Origin: Burkholderiaceae bacterium
GTDB taxonomy: Bacteria; Pseudomonadota; Gammaproteobacteria; Burkholderiales; Burkholderiaceae_E
Direction: 5' to 3'
NCBI GenBank assembly: GCA_024637155.1
Contig: JAGXFR010000028.1
Span: 1 to 64,000 of the forward strand
DNA length: 64,000 bases
In this document: positions 39,709 to 49,669 of the stretch, piece after piece
Layout of the letters: the number at the start of each line of letters is the position of its first letter
Position numbering within the stretch: the first letter of the stretch is position 1
Notes under the pieces: generated by a model
Seen by the model: only the letters and a program-made list of their open reading frames with translations
Told to the model about the DNA's origin: nothing
Database searches by the model: none
Position numbers and translations under genes: made by a program

Positions 39709-40144
39709 GGGAGCAGGTCGGGCGGTCGCCGGCCGGGTTGTACGCAACCCGGCGGGAGGAAGGTCCGGACTCCGCAGGACGGGATGCTGGCTAACGGCCA
39801 GGCGCAGCAAGCCGCAAGGCCCAGGGCGACGGAAAGTGGCACAGAAAACATACCGCCCACGGCGGCGCCAGCGTGCTTTGCCGGTCTTCGGACCGACACC
39901 GCAGACGTCGCCAGGCAAGGGTGAAAAGGCGAGGTAAGAGCTCACCGCGGGCATGGCGACGTGTCCGGCAGGCCAAACCCCATCCGGAGCAACACCAAAT
40001 AGGCACGCGCGCGGTTCGCCGCACGGGGTGGTCCGCCCCGGCGTGCGGGTAGGTGGCTGGAGCGCACGGGCAACCGTGCGCCTAGAGGAATGATCGTCAG
40101 GTCGCGCGAGCGACTCACAGAATCCGGCCTACAGACCTGCTCCC
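39709..40144 (+). ncRNA. rnpB: RNase P RNA, bacterial type A
   Basis: Catalytic RNA of RNase P, which trims tRNA 5' leaders. The ends pair as helix P1 (GGGAGCAGGTC at 39709-39719 with GACCTGCTCCC at 40134-40144). Conserved core blocks are in order: GAGGAAGGTCCGGACTCC near 39757, GGGTGAAAAGGCGAGGTAAG near 39918, GAGCTCACCG, and the 3' ACAGAATCCGGCCTA near 40117. The fourth base of the usual GGAAAGTCC is G here. It is located just upstream of mraZ, an order shared with pseudomonads. No clear U-tract terminator follows. Confidence 0.95.
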
Positions 40145-40288
40145 ACTTCTTCTGTCTCGTTTCGAGATGTTCAGACACTACTTCACCAATCCGCGCCAAG
40201 TCATTCATTTCCCTTGAAATCACGCGAAAAAGCGCTTGAGGTTGCGCGTCTAAGTCCTTGTCCCGATTGAAAAAAAAGTAACGATCAC

Positions 40289-40317
40289 TTGTCAGGGCCG
40301 AAACTTTTCCCTAAAGT
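40289..40317 (+). promoter_or_regulatory. Promoter of the dcw cluster
   Basis: TTGTCA (40289-40294), a 17-bp spacer and TAAAGT (40312-40317), about 94 nt before the mraZ ATG. Its -10 overlaps the first repeat of the MraZ operator. The preceding 40145-40288 stretch shows only an A-tract (40269-40277). Confidence 0.6.
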
Positions 40318-40355
40318 GGGGCCCTGTGTAAGAAAGTGGTGATTTGTGGGGTGTT
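40316..40355 (+). promoter_or_regulatory. MraZ operator: four GTG-led repeats with 10-bp period
   Basis: Successive 10-mers begin GTGGG (40316), GTGTA (40326), GTGGT (40336) and GTGGG (40346). MraZ is known to bind tandem TGGG-type repeats spaced by one helical turn upstream of its own gene. The array starts inside the -10 box and covers the transcription start, consistent with autorepression. Confidence 0.65.
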
Positions 40356-40410
40356 CGGTAACTCGAACCGGCGCCCCGTGTTTTTGCCACTGCATTATCG
40401 GGGAAGGACC

Positions 40411-40839
40411 ATGTTTCAGGGCAGTTCAGGACTCGCGCTCGACGCGAAGGGTCGCATGACGGTGCCGGTACGGCACCGCGACACCCTTGCACAGGAGTGC
40501 CAGGGCCGCCTGACCGTGACCCGTCACCCCGACGGCTGCCTGTTGTTGTTCCCGCAGCCGACCTGGGAACTCCAGCGCGAGAAGTTCGCCGCGCTTCCGG
40601 TCAATGCCCGCGCCTGGGCGCGAATCTTTCTGGGCAGCGCCACCGACGTCGAGATGGACGGCGCCGGGCGCATCCTGATCAGCCCGGAACTGCGCAGTGC
40701 GGCGGGCCTGAATCGGGATCTGATGCTGCTGGGCATGGGAAGTCACTTCGAGATCTGGGATGCGGAGACCCTGGCGGCTCATGAGCGTGCCGTGATTGCC
40801 GGTGGCATGCCGGAATCCGTGGCAAACCTGTCGTTCTAG
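40411..40839 (+). CDS. mraZ: Transcriptional regulator MraZ
   Basis: DNA-binding repressor of 142 aa, first gene of the division and cell-wall cluster. It has the two AbrB-like half domains each with a DxxxR motif: [13 protein letters not shown] near residue 13 and [15 protein letters not shown] near 80. The start is ATG 40411, giving [15 protein letters not shown], after GGGAAGGACC. It lies downstream of a matching tandem-repeat operator. Confidence 0.97.
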   Translation: MFQGSSGLALDAKGRMTVPVRHRDTLAQECQGRLTVTRHPDGCLLLFPQPTWELQREKFAALPVNARAWARIFLGSATDVEMDGAGRILISPELRSAAGLNRDLMLLGMGSHFEIWDAETLAAHERAVIAGGMPESVANLSF

Positions 40840-40847
40840 GATTCGCG

Positions 40848-41825
40848 TTGACTCGAGGGGGACCGGATGCGCGCAACAAGCCGCGGCGCGACGATGAACA
40901 CCGGCCCGTACTGCGCGAGTCGGTGCTGCGCTGCCTCGCACCCGCTGCCAACGACACTTGCGTGGATGCAACCTTCGGCCGCGGCGGGCACAGCGCGGCG
41001 CTCCTTGCCTGTCTCGGCCCCGACGGTCGACTCATCGCGCTCGATCGCGACCCCGCCGCCGTGTCGGTTGGTCGCACCTGGTCGGACGCGCGCTTCACGA
41101 TCGAGCACGCGCGCTTCTCGCAACTCGCGGAAGTGCTCGCTCGGCACGACATCGAGGCGATCGACGTCATCCTGTTCGACCTGGGCGTTTCCTCCCCGCA
41201 ACTCGACAACCCCGAGCGTGGCTTCAGTTTTCGCGAAGACGGCCCGCTCGACATGCGCATGGACCCTTCCAGCGGTGTTTCCGCGCGGGAGTGGCTGATG
41301 CAGGCCTCCGAAACCCGTATTGCAGAGGTGCTCAAAGACTATGGGGAAGAACGGTTTGCTGTTTCGATTGCAAAGGCGATTGTTGCTCGCCGCCGGGACG
41401 TCGGCGAAGCCGCGTTCGCCACTACCGGCGATCTTGCCCGCGTCGTGGCGGGTGTCGTCCGCAGCCGCCAGAGGGGGGCGCAGATGGCCAAGGACCCGGC
41501 TACCCGCTCCTTTCAGGCTCTACGGATTCTCGTCAATCAAGAGCTTGAAGAGCTCGCGCTCGGCCTAGATGCCGCGGTGCGTTGCCTGCGTCCGGGAGGC
41601 CGACTGGCGGTGATCAGCTTCCACTCGCTCGAGGACCGGATCGTCAAGCAGTTCATCGCCCAGGAGTCCGGGCGCAACGCGCCCCGAGACCCGATCCGCG
41701 GAACCGTCATGGCGGGGGCACCGGTGCGACTGCGCAGCCTGGGCCGGACCCTGCCGGACGCCGCCGACGTGGCGGCCAACCCGCGCTCGCGCTCAGCGGT
41801 GCTGCGCGCCGCGCAGCGGGTCTAG
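40848..41825 (+). CDS. rsmH: 16S rRNA m4C1402 methyltransferase RsmH
   Basis: SAM-dependent methyltransferase of 325 aa modifying N4 of C1402 in 16S rRNA. The SAM-binding VDATFGRGGHSAALL lies near residue 39; VILFDLGVSSPQLDNPERGF and the C-terminal RPGGRLAVISFHSLEDRIVK are diagnostic. The start is TTG 40848, preceded by AGGA; no ATG or GTG is available before the conserved HRPVLRESVL. It follows mraZ by 8 nt. Confidence 0.96.
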   Translation: MTRGGPDARNKPRRDDEHRPVLRESVLRCLAPAANDTCVDATFGRGGHSAALLACLGPDGRLIALDRDPAAVSVGRTWSDARFTIEHARFSQLAEVLARHDIEAIDVILFDLGVSSPQLDNPERGFSFREDGPLDMRMDPSSGVSAREWLMQASETRIAEVLKDYGEERFAVSIAKAIVARRRDVGEAAFATTGDLARVVAGVVRSRQRGAQMAKDPATRSFQALRILVNQELEELALGLDAAVRCLRPGGRLAVISFHSLEDRIVKQFIAQESGRNAPRDPIRGTVMAGAPVRLRSLGRTLPDAADVAANPRSRSAVLRAAQRV

Positions 41826-41833
41826 GGGCGGAC

Positions 41834-42265
41834 ATGGCGCGCCTGAACATCCTCCTGACGGCCGTCCTCGTGTTGTGCGCGCTCGCGCTCGTGAACGCGC
41901 AACACCGCTCGCGCTCGCTGTTCATCGATCTCGAGACGGCTCGGGCGCGGACGGCCCAGCTCGAAACCCGGTGGAGCGAGCTGCAGGTTGAACAGCGCCA
42001 GTTTGCCCGGAACTCGCTGATCGACGCCAAGGCGCGCTCGGAACTGGCCATGCGCGCGGTGGCCCCGGAGCGCATGCTGCTGCTCACGATGCGCGCCGAC
42101 GGGCCGCAGCTCGCGGAGGTGTCCGGCACACCGGCTCGGGGGGCCGCGAAGGCGAGCGTGCCCGCGGCGGCGAGCGCCGGGTCGATCCGCAGCGCTTCGG
42201 CACTCGGGACGCGTGGGTTCCCCGCGGCGAGCGCGGGCGCAGCCGTCGTGCGTGGTACCCGCTGA
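41834..42265 (+). CDS. ftsL: Cell division protein FtsL
   Basis: Bitopic divisome protein of 143 aa that bridges FtsB/FtsQ to FtsWI. A short cytoplasmic start is followed by one transmembrane segment (LNILLTAVLVLCALALV, residues 4-20). A periplasmic coiled-coil region follows (about 30-75, with SLFIDLETARARTAQLETRW). The Ala/Ser-rich tail after residue 90 is longer than in E. coli FtsL. Identified mainly by position, size and topology. TGATG overlap with ftsI. Confidence 0.9.
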   Translation: MARLNILLTAVLVLCALALVNAQHRSRSLFIDLETARARTAQLETRWSELQVEQRQFARNSLIDAKARSELAMRAVAPERMLLLTMRADGPQLAEVSGTPARGAAKASVPAAASAGSIRSASALGTRGFPAASAGAAVVRGTR

Positions 42266-44013
42266 TGGCACGTCGGGCCGCGGCGCGCACCGTGGGCTTC
42301 GGAGCCAATCCGCTGCTCGCGGTCCGTCTGCCCGCCTATCGCTCGCGGCTGATGCTCGGGTGCGTCGCGCTCGCCTTTGCGGCACTGGCGCTGCGCGCCA
42401 CCTACCTGCAGGTGTTCACGGACGACTTCCTGCGCGAGCAGGGCGAGGCGCGCTACGCCCGCACGCTGATTCTCTCGCCCTCGCGCGGCAAGATTCTGGA
42501 TCGCAACGGCACGGTGCTCGCCGCGAGCCTGCCGGCCCAGGCCGTGTGGGCCATTCCCGGGCAGACCGAGGCGTCGCCCGAGCAGTTCAAGCGTCTCGGC
42601 AAGCTGATCAACGTCGAGCCACGCGAGATTCGCAAGAAGCTCGAGGAGACCGAGCGCAATCTGGTCTACCTGCGCCGGCAGCTTGATCCGGCGGTGGCCG
42701 AGAAGGTGCGGGAACTCCAGATCAACGGGGTGCACCTGCAGCAGGAGTACAAGCGCCACTATCCCGAGGGGGAGACCGTCGCCCACATCGTCGGCTTCAC
42801 CAATGTCGACGATGCCGGTCAGGAAGGCATCGAACTGGCCCGCAACCGGCTGCTCGCCGGGCAGGCCGGCAGTCGCCGGGTGATCAAGGATCGGCTGGGC
42901 CGCGTCATCGAGGACCTGCGCGCGGTGCGCGCACCGTTGAATGGCGCCGACATCACGCTGTCGATCGACTCGAGGATGCAGTTCCTCGCCTTCAACGCGC
43001 TGCGCGACACGGTCCGCGAGCACCGCGCCAAGGCGGGTGCGGCGGTGGTGCTCGACGTGGTGACCGGAGAGATCCTGGCGCTCGCCAACTGGCCCAGCTA
43101 CAACCCGAACCAGCGCGCCAATCTGAGCGGCGCCCAGCTGCGCAACCGGGTGATCACCGACACCTTCGAGCCCGGTTCGACGCTCAAGCCATTCACGGCG
43201 GCACTGGCGCTCGAGCTGGGGATCGCCACGCCGCGCACCATGATCGAGACCGCTCCGGGCCGGATCACGGTCGGCTCGGCGACGATCAGCGACGTGCACT
43301 CGTACGGGGCGCTGACCCTCGAACAGGTGATTCAGAAGTCATCCAACGTCGGGGTGACGAAACTCGCGCTGCAGATGAAGCCGCAGCAAGTCTGGGAGTT
43401 CTACACGGCCCTCGGGCTCGGGCAGGTCCCGCAGCTCGCCTTCCCGGGAGCGGTGGCCGGACGGGTGCGCCCGTACCGAAACTGGCGCCCGATCGAGCAG
43501 GCGACGATGTCCTTCGGCCACGGACTCTCGGGTTCGCTGATCCAGCTGGCGCGCGCCTATCTCGTCTTCGCCCGCGACGGGGAACTGCTGCCGCTGTCGA
43601 TCACGCGCAGCGACGCGCCGGCAGGCGGGCGCCAGGTCATCCAGCCGCGCACCGCGCAGGCGGTGCGCCACATGCTCGAGATGGCCGCCGGCCCTGGCGG
43701 CACCGCTCCCCTGGCGCAGGTTGCCGGCTACCGGGTGGCGGGCAAGACCGGGACGGCCCGCAAGCTCGAAAACGGGCAGTACGTGAAGAAATACATCGCT
43801 TCCTTCGTTGGATTTGCGCCGGTCTCGGCGCCCCGGGTGGTCGTCGCGGTGATGATCGACGAGCCCGACGCGGGCAAGTACTACGGCGGCCAGGTTGCGG
43901 CGCCGCTGTTCTCGCGCATTACCGCGGAGAGTCTGCGGGCGATGGGCGTGGAGCCGGACGCGCCCGGCGTGCCGGTGGTGATCCCGCCGACCTCCGTCAC
44001 GGAGAGCATGTGA
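42265..44013 (+). CDS. ftsI: Septal peptidoglycan transpeptidase FtsI (PBP3)
   Basis: Class B penicillin-binding protein of 582 aa that cross-links septal peptidoglycan. It has one N-terminal membrane anchor (about residues 29-50), the pedestal domain with SRGKILDRNG near 73, and the transpeptidase domain with Ser305 of STLK, SSN at 359-361 and KTG at 494-496. Translationally coupled to ftsL (TGATG) and overlapping murE by 4 nt. Confidence 0.97.
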   Translation: MARRAAARTVGFGANPLLAVRLPAYRSRLMLGCVALAFAALALRATYLQVFTDDFLREQGEARYARTLILSPSRGKILDRNGTVLAASLPAQAVWAIPGQTEASPEQFKRLGKLINVEPREIRKKLEETERNLVYLRRQLDPAVAEKVRELQINGVHLQQEYKRHYPEGETVAHIVGFTNVDDAGQEGIELARNRLLAGQAGSRRVIKDRLGRVIEDLRAVRAPLNGADITLSIDSRMQFLAFNALRDTVREHRAKAGAAVVLDVVTGEILALANWPSYNPNQRANLSGAQLRNRVITDTFEPGSTLKPFTAALALELGIATPRTMIETAPGRITVGSATISDVHSYGALTLEQVIQKSSNVGVTKLALQMKPQQVWEFYTALGLGQVPQLAFPGAVAGRVRPYRNWRPIEQATMSFGHGLSGSLIQLARAYLVFARDGELLPLSITRSDAPAGGRQVIQPRTAQAVRHMLEMAAGPGGTAPLAQVAGYRVAGKTGTARKLENGQYVKKYIASFVGFAPVSAPRVVVAVMIDEPDAGKYYGGQVAAPLFSRITAESLRAMGVEPDAPGVPVVIPPTSVTESM

Positions 44014-45572
44014 GCACGCTGAGCCTCGAATCGCGCAACGCGGCGCAGCGCACCGGCGTCTGGCTGCGCTCGGTGCTCGCGTCCGGCGCGCACCTGCGGA
44101 TGGACAGCCGCGAGGTCGAAACCGGTGACGCGTTCATTGCCGTGCTCGGCGATCGGGAAGACGGGCGGCACTACATCGTGGACGCGATCGCACGGGGCGC
44201 GGCCGCAGTTGTTTTCGAGGCGCAGCCGACAGACGCTCCAGCGACCTCGCCCACGAACACCACCATGGCCGCGATCCCGGTTCCCAATGTCGGGGTGGCG
44301 GGACTGCGCCGGGTCGTGGGTCACCTCGGCGCGGAGTTCTATGGCAATCCGGGCGCGCGTCTGCGCGTCGTCGCGGTGACCGGGACCAACGGCAAGACCA
44401 GCTGTGCGCACTGGATCGCCCGCGGTCTTGCGGAGCCGGGACAGCCGACCGGCGTCATCGGGACGCTGGGCAGCGGCATCGTCGTGGACCCGGCCGCCGA
44501 GGGCTGCGCCCCGTTCGGGCTGACCACTCCCGATGCGATTTCGCTCCAGCGCATGCTGCTGCGCTTCGTCGACGCGGGCGTGCGGGTGGTGGCGATGGAG
44601 GCCTCGTCGATCGGGCTGCACCAGGGGCGTCTGGCGGGGGTGCCCATCGAGGCGGCGCTGTTCACCAACCTCACGCGCGACCATCTCGACTATCACGGAG
44701 ACATGGATTCGTACGCGGCGGCCAAGCGCATCCTGTTCGAAACGCCGGACCTGCGCGCGGCGATCGTCAACGGCGACGATCTGGCTGCCGCGCTCATGCT
44801 TGAGGCCGCGCCGCGCGAGGCGCTGCGCATCGCCTACGGTATTTCGCCACCGGCGGAAATCGGCCGCCACACCCTGCCGCGACTCGCGATCGGCCGCGTC
44901 CGTGAAGGCGCCGGCATCACCGAGGTGGCGGTTCGCGGCGAGCTCGGTTCCGCCGACGTGCCGCTGGCGCTGCTGGGGCGCTTCAATGTCGTCAACGCGC
45001 TGGGCGTGGCGGCCACCTGGATCGCCCTGGGCATGTCCTTTGCCGAGGCGATGCAGCGACTCGAGCGCCTGCGGCCCGTGCCGGGGCGCATGCACCGGGT
45101 CGAACTTCCCGGCGCGCCGATGGCGGTGATCGACTACGCGCATACGCCCGACGCGCTGGCCAATGTTCTCGGGGCGCTGCGTCCGGTCGCCGCGGCGCGT
45201 GGCGGGCGGCTGTGGTGCGTGTTCGGAGCGGGCGGCGATCGGGACGCGGGAAAGCGACCGCTGATGGGCTTCACCGCCGAGCAGATCGCCGACCGGGTGG
45301 TGCTGACCAGCGACAATCCCCGCTCCGAGGAGCCGTTCCGGATCATTGCCGACATCCGCTCCGGATTGAGCCGCGAACCGGCGCTCACGGAACTCGATCG
45401 TGCCACGGCGATCCGTGGCGCACTCGAGTCGGCCTCGCCCGCCGACGTCGTGCTCATCGCCGGGAAGGGGCACGAGACCTATCAGGAAGTGGGCAACGAG
45501 CGCATTCCGTTCGACGACGTCGAAGTGGCGCGCGCGCAGTTGCAGGAAATCGCGCGAGGCGAACATGTTTGA
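44010..45572 (+). CDS. murE: UDP-MurNAc-tripeptide ligase MurE (meso-diaminopimelate adding)
   Basis: Mur ligase of 520 aa adding the third residue to the cytoplasmic peptidoglycan precursor. ATP-binding [15 protein letters not shown] lies near 127. The DNPRSEEP motif at 435-442 specifies meso-DAP over lysine, in line with a Gram-negative wall. GTG 44010 overlaps the ftsI stop. An 8-nt overlap joins it to murF. Confidence 0.97.
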   Translation: MSTLSLESRNAAQRTGVWLRSVLASGAHLRMDSREVETGDAFIAVLGDREDGRHYIVDAIARGAAAVVFEAQPTDAPATSPTNTTMAAIPVPNVGVAGLRRVVGHLGAEFYGNPGARLRVVAVTGTNGKTSCAHWIARGLAEPGQPTGVIGTLGSGIVVDPAAEGCAPFGLTTPDAISLQRMLLRFVDAGVRVVAMEASSIGLHQGRLAGVPIEAALFTNLTRDHLDYHGDMDSYAAAKRILFETPDLRAAIVNGDDLAAALMLEAAPREALRIAYGISPPAEIGRHTLPRLAIGRVREGAGITEVAVRGELGSADVPLALLGRFNVVNALGVAATWIALGMSFAEAMQRLERLRPVPGRMHRVELPGAPMAVIDYAHTPDALANVLGALRPVAAARGGRLWCVFGAGGDRDAGKRPLMGFTAEQIADRVVLTSDNPRSEEPFRIIADIRSGLSREPALTELDRATAIRGALESASPADVVLIAGKGHETYQEVGNERIPFDDVEVARAQLQEIARGEHV

Positions 45573-46935
45573 GCTTCGCGAAGCGTGCGAGTGGCTCGAG
45601 GAAGCCGTGCTGCACGGCGACGGCGCGCAACGCGTGCACAGCGTCTCGACGGACACGCGCACGATCGAAGCCGGCGCACTGTATGTCGCGCTGCGCGGCG
45701 AGCGCTTCGACGGTCACGAATTCGTCGCGCAGGCGCGCGCCGCGGGCGCGGCGGCGGTGCTCGTCGAAGACTGGCGTGTCGAATACGGCGAGCCGGCGCT
45801 GGCTGTCGCCGACACCCGGCACGCGCTCGGCGAACTCGCGCGCAACTGGCGCGCGCGCTTCGCGATTCCCGTGATCACGGTCGCGGGAGCCAACGGCAAG
45901 ACGACGGTCAAGGAGATGATCGCGGCGATCCTTGCCGAACACTTCGGGGCGCATGCGCGGCTCGCGACCGCCGGGAACCTGAACAACGACATCGGGGTGC
46001 CGCTCTCGACGCTGCGCCTGCGCGACGTGCACCGCGCCGCGGTCATCGAACTGGGCACCAACCAGCCGGGCGAGATCGCCGCACTCGCCGGGATCGTCCG
46101 CGCGGACGTGGCGGTGCTCACCAACGCACAGCGCGAGCATCAGGAGTTCCTGCACGGCGTCGAGGCCAGCGCCCGCGAGAATGGTGCGGCGCTCACGGCG
46201 CTCGCGCCCGTCGGCGTGGCGATCTTCCCGGGAGATGACCCGTGCGCGCCGATCTGGCGCCAGATCGCGGGTGTGCGCCGTTGCCTCGAGTTCGGTCTCG
46301 GGTCGCCCGACGCGGGTTTTGCCGTGTCGGCGCCGCGCGACGCGCGTCCGCGCGAGTTCGACCTGCAGGTTGGCGGGCAGATGGTTTCCGTCTCCCTGGC
46401 GATCGACGGACAACACAATGTGCGCAATGCGCTCGCCGCGGCAGCGTGCGCGCATGCGATCGGGATTCCGGTCGAGACCATCGCGCGGGGGCTCGAACAG
46501 TTCCGGCCGGTAGCGGGCCGTCTGGTGCGCACCCGCAGCCTGGGCGGCGCGACGCTGATCGACGACAGCTACAACGCCAACCCCGACTCGGTGCGTGCCG
46601 CCATCGATGTGCTCGCCGGCGAACCAAAGCCGGGCGTGCTGGTGCTCGGCGACATGGGCGAGGTCGGCGAGGACGGGCCGGCCTACCACCGCGAGGTGGG
46701 CGGCTACGCCCGCGAGCGCGGCGTGGCCCGTCTGCTTGCCCTGGGGCCGGCCTGTGCGCAGGCGGTCGCGGCGTTCGGCGACGGCGCCGAGCACTTCGCA
46801 GACGTCTCGGCGCTCACCGCGTGCGCGCGTGAGCTGGACGCACCGGGCACCACGCTGCTGGTCAAGGGTTCGCGTTTCATGCGCATGGAGCGCGTGGTCG
46901 CCGCGCTGACCGGCCAGAGCACGGGAGGGCACTGA
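45565..46935 (+). CDS. murF: UDP-MurNAc-pentapeptide synthetase MurF
   Basis: Mur ligase of 456 aa that attaches D-Ala-D-Ala to the tripeptide precursor. The ATP loop is [16 protein letters not shown] near 108. Other marks are [28 protein letters not shown] and [17 protein letters not shown], all typical of MurF. ATG 45565 lies within the end of murE; its stop overlaps the mraY start (TGATG). Confidence 0.97.
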   Translation: MFELREACEWLEEAVLHGDGAQRVHSVSTDTRTIEAGALYVALRGERFDGHEFVAQARAAGAAAVLVEDWRVEYGEPALAVADTRHALGELARNWRARFAIPVITVAGANGKTTVKEMIAAILAEHFGAHARLATAGNLNNDIGVPLSTLRLRDVHRAAVIELGTNQPGEIAALAGIVRADVAVLTNAQREHQEFLHGVEASARENGAALTALAPVGVAIFPGDDPCAPIWRQIAGVRRCLEFGLGSPDAGFAVSAPRDARPREFDLQVGGQMVSVSLAIDGQHNVRNALAAAACAHAIGIPVETIARGLEQFRPVAGRLVRTRSLGGATLIDDSYNANPDSVRAAIDVLAGEPKPGVLVLGDMGEVGEDGPAYHREVGGYARERGVARLLALGPACAQAVAAFGDGAEHFADVSALTACARELDAPGTTLLVKGSRFMRMERVVAALTGQSTGGH

Positions 46936-48104
46936 TGCTGCTCGAACTCACCCAGTGGCTGGCCCAGGACATCCGGGCCTTCTCGGTGTTCAACTACATC
47001 ACGCTGCGTGCCGTGCTTGCCGCGCTCACCGCACTGATCGTCGGGCTGGCGCTCGGCCCCGCCGTGATCCGCAAGCTCGCAGAACTGAAGATCGGGCAGG
47101 CGGTGCGCCAGGACGGGCCCGAGACGCATCTGATCAAGACCGGCACGCCAACGATGGGCGGCGCGCTGATTCTGATCTCGATCGTGCTCTCGACGCTGCT
47201 GTGGGCCGACCTGGGAAATCGCTTCGTGTGGGTGGTGCTGATCGTCACGCTGGGCTTCGGCCTGATCGGCTGGGTCGACGATTACCGCAAGGTCGTCCAC
47301 CGCAACCCCAAGGGAATGCGGGCCGCCGAGAAGTACGCGTGGCAGTCGGCGCTGGGACTCGGCGCGGCCGTCTATCTGGCTTTCTCGGTTCCTTCGCAGA
47401 GCAACGCGCAGGCCATCGACCTGTTCATCCGCTGGATCGGCAGCGGGCTGAGCGCCGAGTTGCCGCCGCGCGCGGACCTGCTGGTCCCGTTCTTCAAGCA
47501 CATGGCCTATCCGCTGGGCGTGTTCGGCTTCATCGTGATGAGCTACTTCGTGATCGTCGGCACGAGCAACGCGGTCAATCTCACCGACGGTGCCGACGGG
47601 CTGGCGATCCTGCCCTCGGTGCTGGTGGGCGGCGCGCTCGGGATTTTCGCCTACGTCACCGGCAACACGGTCTTCGCGCGCTACCTGCTGATTCCCTATA
47701 TACCCGGGGCGGGCGAACTGACGGTGATCTGCGGGGCGATCGCCGGCGCGGGACTCGCATTCCTGTGGTTCAACACCTACCCGGCGCAGGTGTTCATGGG
47801 AGACGTGGGGGCGCTGGCGATCGGCGGCGCGCTCGGGACCATCGCGATCGTCGTGCGCCAGGAGATCGTGCTCTTCATCATGGGCGGGATCTTCGTCGTC
47901 GAGACGCTCTCGGTGATGTTGCAGGTGGGCTACTTCAAGTACTCGCGCTGGCGCACCGGCACCGGTCAGCGCGTCTTTCGGATGGCGCCGCTGCACCACC
48001 ACTTCGAGGTGGGTGGGGTCAAGGAATCGCAGGTCGTCGTGCGTTTCTGGATCGTGACGATGATGCTGGTGCTGGTGGGTCTCTCGACGCTCAAGATCAG
48101 ATGA
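46935..48104 (+). CDS. mraY: Phospho-MurNAc-pentapeptide translocase MraY
   Basis: Polytopic membrane enzyme of 389 aa transferring phospho-MurNAc-pentapeptide to undecaprenyl phosphate to make lipid I. Conserved cytoplasmic-loop residues are visible in [19 protein letters not shown] (catalytic Asp pair), [25 protein letters not shown] and [11 protein letters not shown]. It overlaps murF and murD by a few nucleotides. Confidence 0.97.
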   Translation: MLLELTQWLAQDIRAFSVFNYITLRAVLAALTALIVGLALGPAVIRKLAELKIGQAVRQDGPETHLIKTGTPTMGGALILISIVLSTLLWADLGNRFVWVVLIVTLGFGLIGWVDDYRKVVHRNPKGMRAAEKYAWQSALGLGAAVYLAFSVPSQSNAQAIDLFIRWIGSGLSAELPPRADLLVPFFKHMAYPLGVFGFIVMSYFVIVGTSNAVNLTDGADGLAILPSVLVGGALGIFAYVTGNTVFARYLLIPYIPGAGELTVICGAIAGAGLAFLWFNTYPAQVFMGDVGALAIGGALGTIAIVVRQEIVLFIMGGIFVVETLSVMLQVGYFKYSRWRTGTGQRVFRMAPLHHHFEVGGVKESQVVVRFWIVTMMLVLVGLSTLKIR

Positions 48105-49669
48105 CGCCCGCACGCCCCGTCCCGCCCGCAAGCGCCCGCTCCCCCGGACGGCGAGCGAGTGATGCGCCCGCACCGGTGCCTGCCGGGCAGCTCGAGCTCT
48201 TCGAGCTGCGCGACCGCAGCGTGCTGGTGTTCGGGCTCGGCGTGTCGGGTCTCGCGATGGCGCGTTGGGCGGCGGCCAAGGGTGCGCGGGTGCGCGTCGC
48301 CGACACCCGCGCCGAGCCGCCGTGTCTGGCGCAGCTGCGCGAGCACCTGCCCACGGCGGAATTCATCACCGGGGCGCCCGCGCAGGCCTGGCTCGAGGGC
48401 ATCGACCTGGTTGCGTGGAGCCCCGGCCTGTCGATCGAAATCGGCGCGAGCGGCAAATTTCATGCGCTCGCGCTCGCCGCTGCAGTGCCTGTGGCCGGCG
48501 AACTCGAACTCTTCGCGCAGGCGCTCGCCGTGCTGCGCGAGCACGGCTACCAGCCGTCGGTGATCGCGGTGACGGGAACCAACGGCAAGACCACGGTCAC
48601 GGCGCTCGTCGCGCACCTGTGCCGCGCCGCGGGCTTCGCGACCCGCGCGGCGGGCAACATCGGCACGGCGCTGCTCGATGGACTGCGCGAGGCCCTGGCC
48701 GAGGACGATCTCCCCGAAGTCTGGGCACTCGAGCTCTCGAGCTTCCAGCTGGCGCTCTCGGGCAGTTTCGTCGCCGACGCGGCAACCGTGCTTAACATCA
48801 GCGAGGACCACCTCGACTGGCACGCGTCGCTGGCTTCCTACGTGGCCGCCAAGCAGCGCGTCTACACCCCGGGTTGCGTCGCGGTGGTCAACCGCGCCGA
48901 CACCGCGAGTGCCGCGCCGCGCTGCGCGGCCGAAGTGAGCTTCGGGCTCGACGCGCCGGTCCGTGCGGGAGACCTCGGAACCGTGCGGGACGGCGCGCTC
49001 GTGTGGCTTGCCGAGGCAGTTGCCGCCGAAGCCGTGCGCACCGGGCGGCTCTCGCCCGCCGGCAATGCGACGGTGCGCCGGCTGATGCCCGCCGACGCAC
49101 TGCGCATCCGCGGCAGCCACAACCATGCCAACGCGCTGGCGGCGCTCGGGCTGTGCCGCGCCATCGGCGTACCGATGGCGAAGATGCTGCACGCCTTGCA
49201 CACCTACGCCGGCGAACCGCACCGTTGCCAGCTCGTGGGCGTGATCGACGACGTCGAGTTCTACAACGACAGCAAGGGCACCAACGTCAGCGCAACGGTC
49301 GCCGCGATCGCCGGGCTGGGCCGGCGCTGCTGGCTGATCGCCGGAGGCGAGGGCAAGGGACAGGACTTCTCGCCGCTCGTCGACCCGGTGCGCCGGCATG
49401 CCGCCGGTGTCGTGCTGATCGGTCGCGACGCCGCGCTGCTGCGCCGTGCGCTCTCCCGGACCGGTGTGGCGCTCGTCGACTGCGATTCGCTCGAGCAGGC
49501 GCTCGAGCACGCCGGCGAGAACGCCCGCAGCGGAGAAGCGGTGCTGCTGTCGCCGGCCTGCGCGAGCTTCGACATGTTCCGCAACTACGGCCATCGCGGC
49601 GAAGTATTCGTCGCTGCCGTGCGCGCGCTCGCGGCGCGCCGGGGCATCGCGCTGGAGCTCCCATGCTGA
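48101..49669 (+). CDS. murD: UDP-MurNAc-L-Ala:D-Glu ligase MurD
   Basis: Mur ligase of 522 aa, longer than E. coli MurD mainly because of a Pro/Ala-rich N-terminal extension of about 25 residues before [20 protein letters not shown]. The ATP loop is [16 protein letters not shown] near 158, with [19 protein letters not shown] and the C-terminal [13 protein letters not shown] and [22 protein letters not shown] 48101 overlaps the mraY stop; a downstream start removing the extension is possible. Confidence 0.95.
   Translation: MTPARPVPPASARSPGRRASDAPAPVPAGQLELFELRDRSVLVFGLGVSGLAMARWAAAKGARVRVADTRAEPPCLAQLREHLPTAEFITGAPAQAWLEGIDLVAWSPGLSIEIGASGKFHALALAAAVPVAGELELFAQALAVLREHGYQPSVIAVTGTNGKTTVTALVAHLCRAAGFATRAAGNIGTALLDGLREALAEDDLPEVWALELSSFQLALSGSFVADAATVLNISEDHLDWHASLASYVAAKQRVYTPGCVAVVNRADTASAAPRCAAEVSFGLDAPVRAGDLGTVRDGALVWLAEAVAAEAVRTGRLSPAGNATVRRLMPADALRIRGSHNHANALAALGLCRAIGVPMAKMLHALHTYAGEPHRCQLVGVIDDVEFYNDSKGTNVSATVAAIAGLGRRCWLIAGGEGKGQDFSPLVDPVRRHAAGVVLIGRDAALLRRALSRTGVALVDCDSLEQALEHAGENARSGEAVLLSPACASFDMFRNYGHRGEVFVAAVRALAARRGIALELPC

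Noticed and set aside
39604-39709. tRNA gene near rnpB
   Set aside because: No cloverleaf or T-loop GTTCRANNC pattern; the structured region is fully explained by RNase P RNA.
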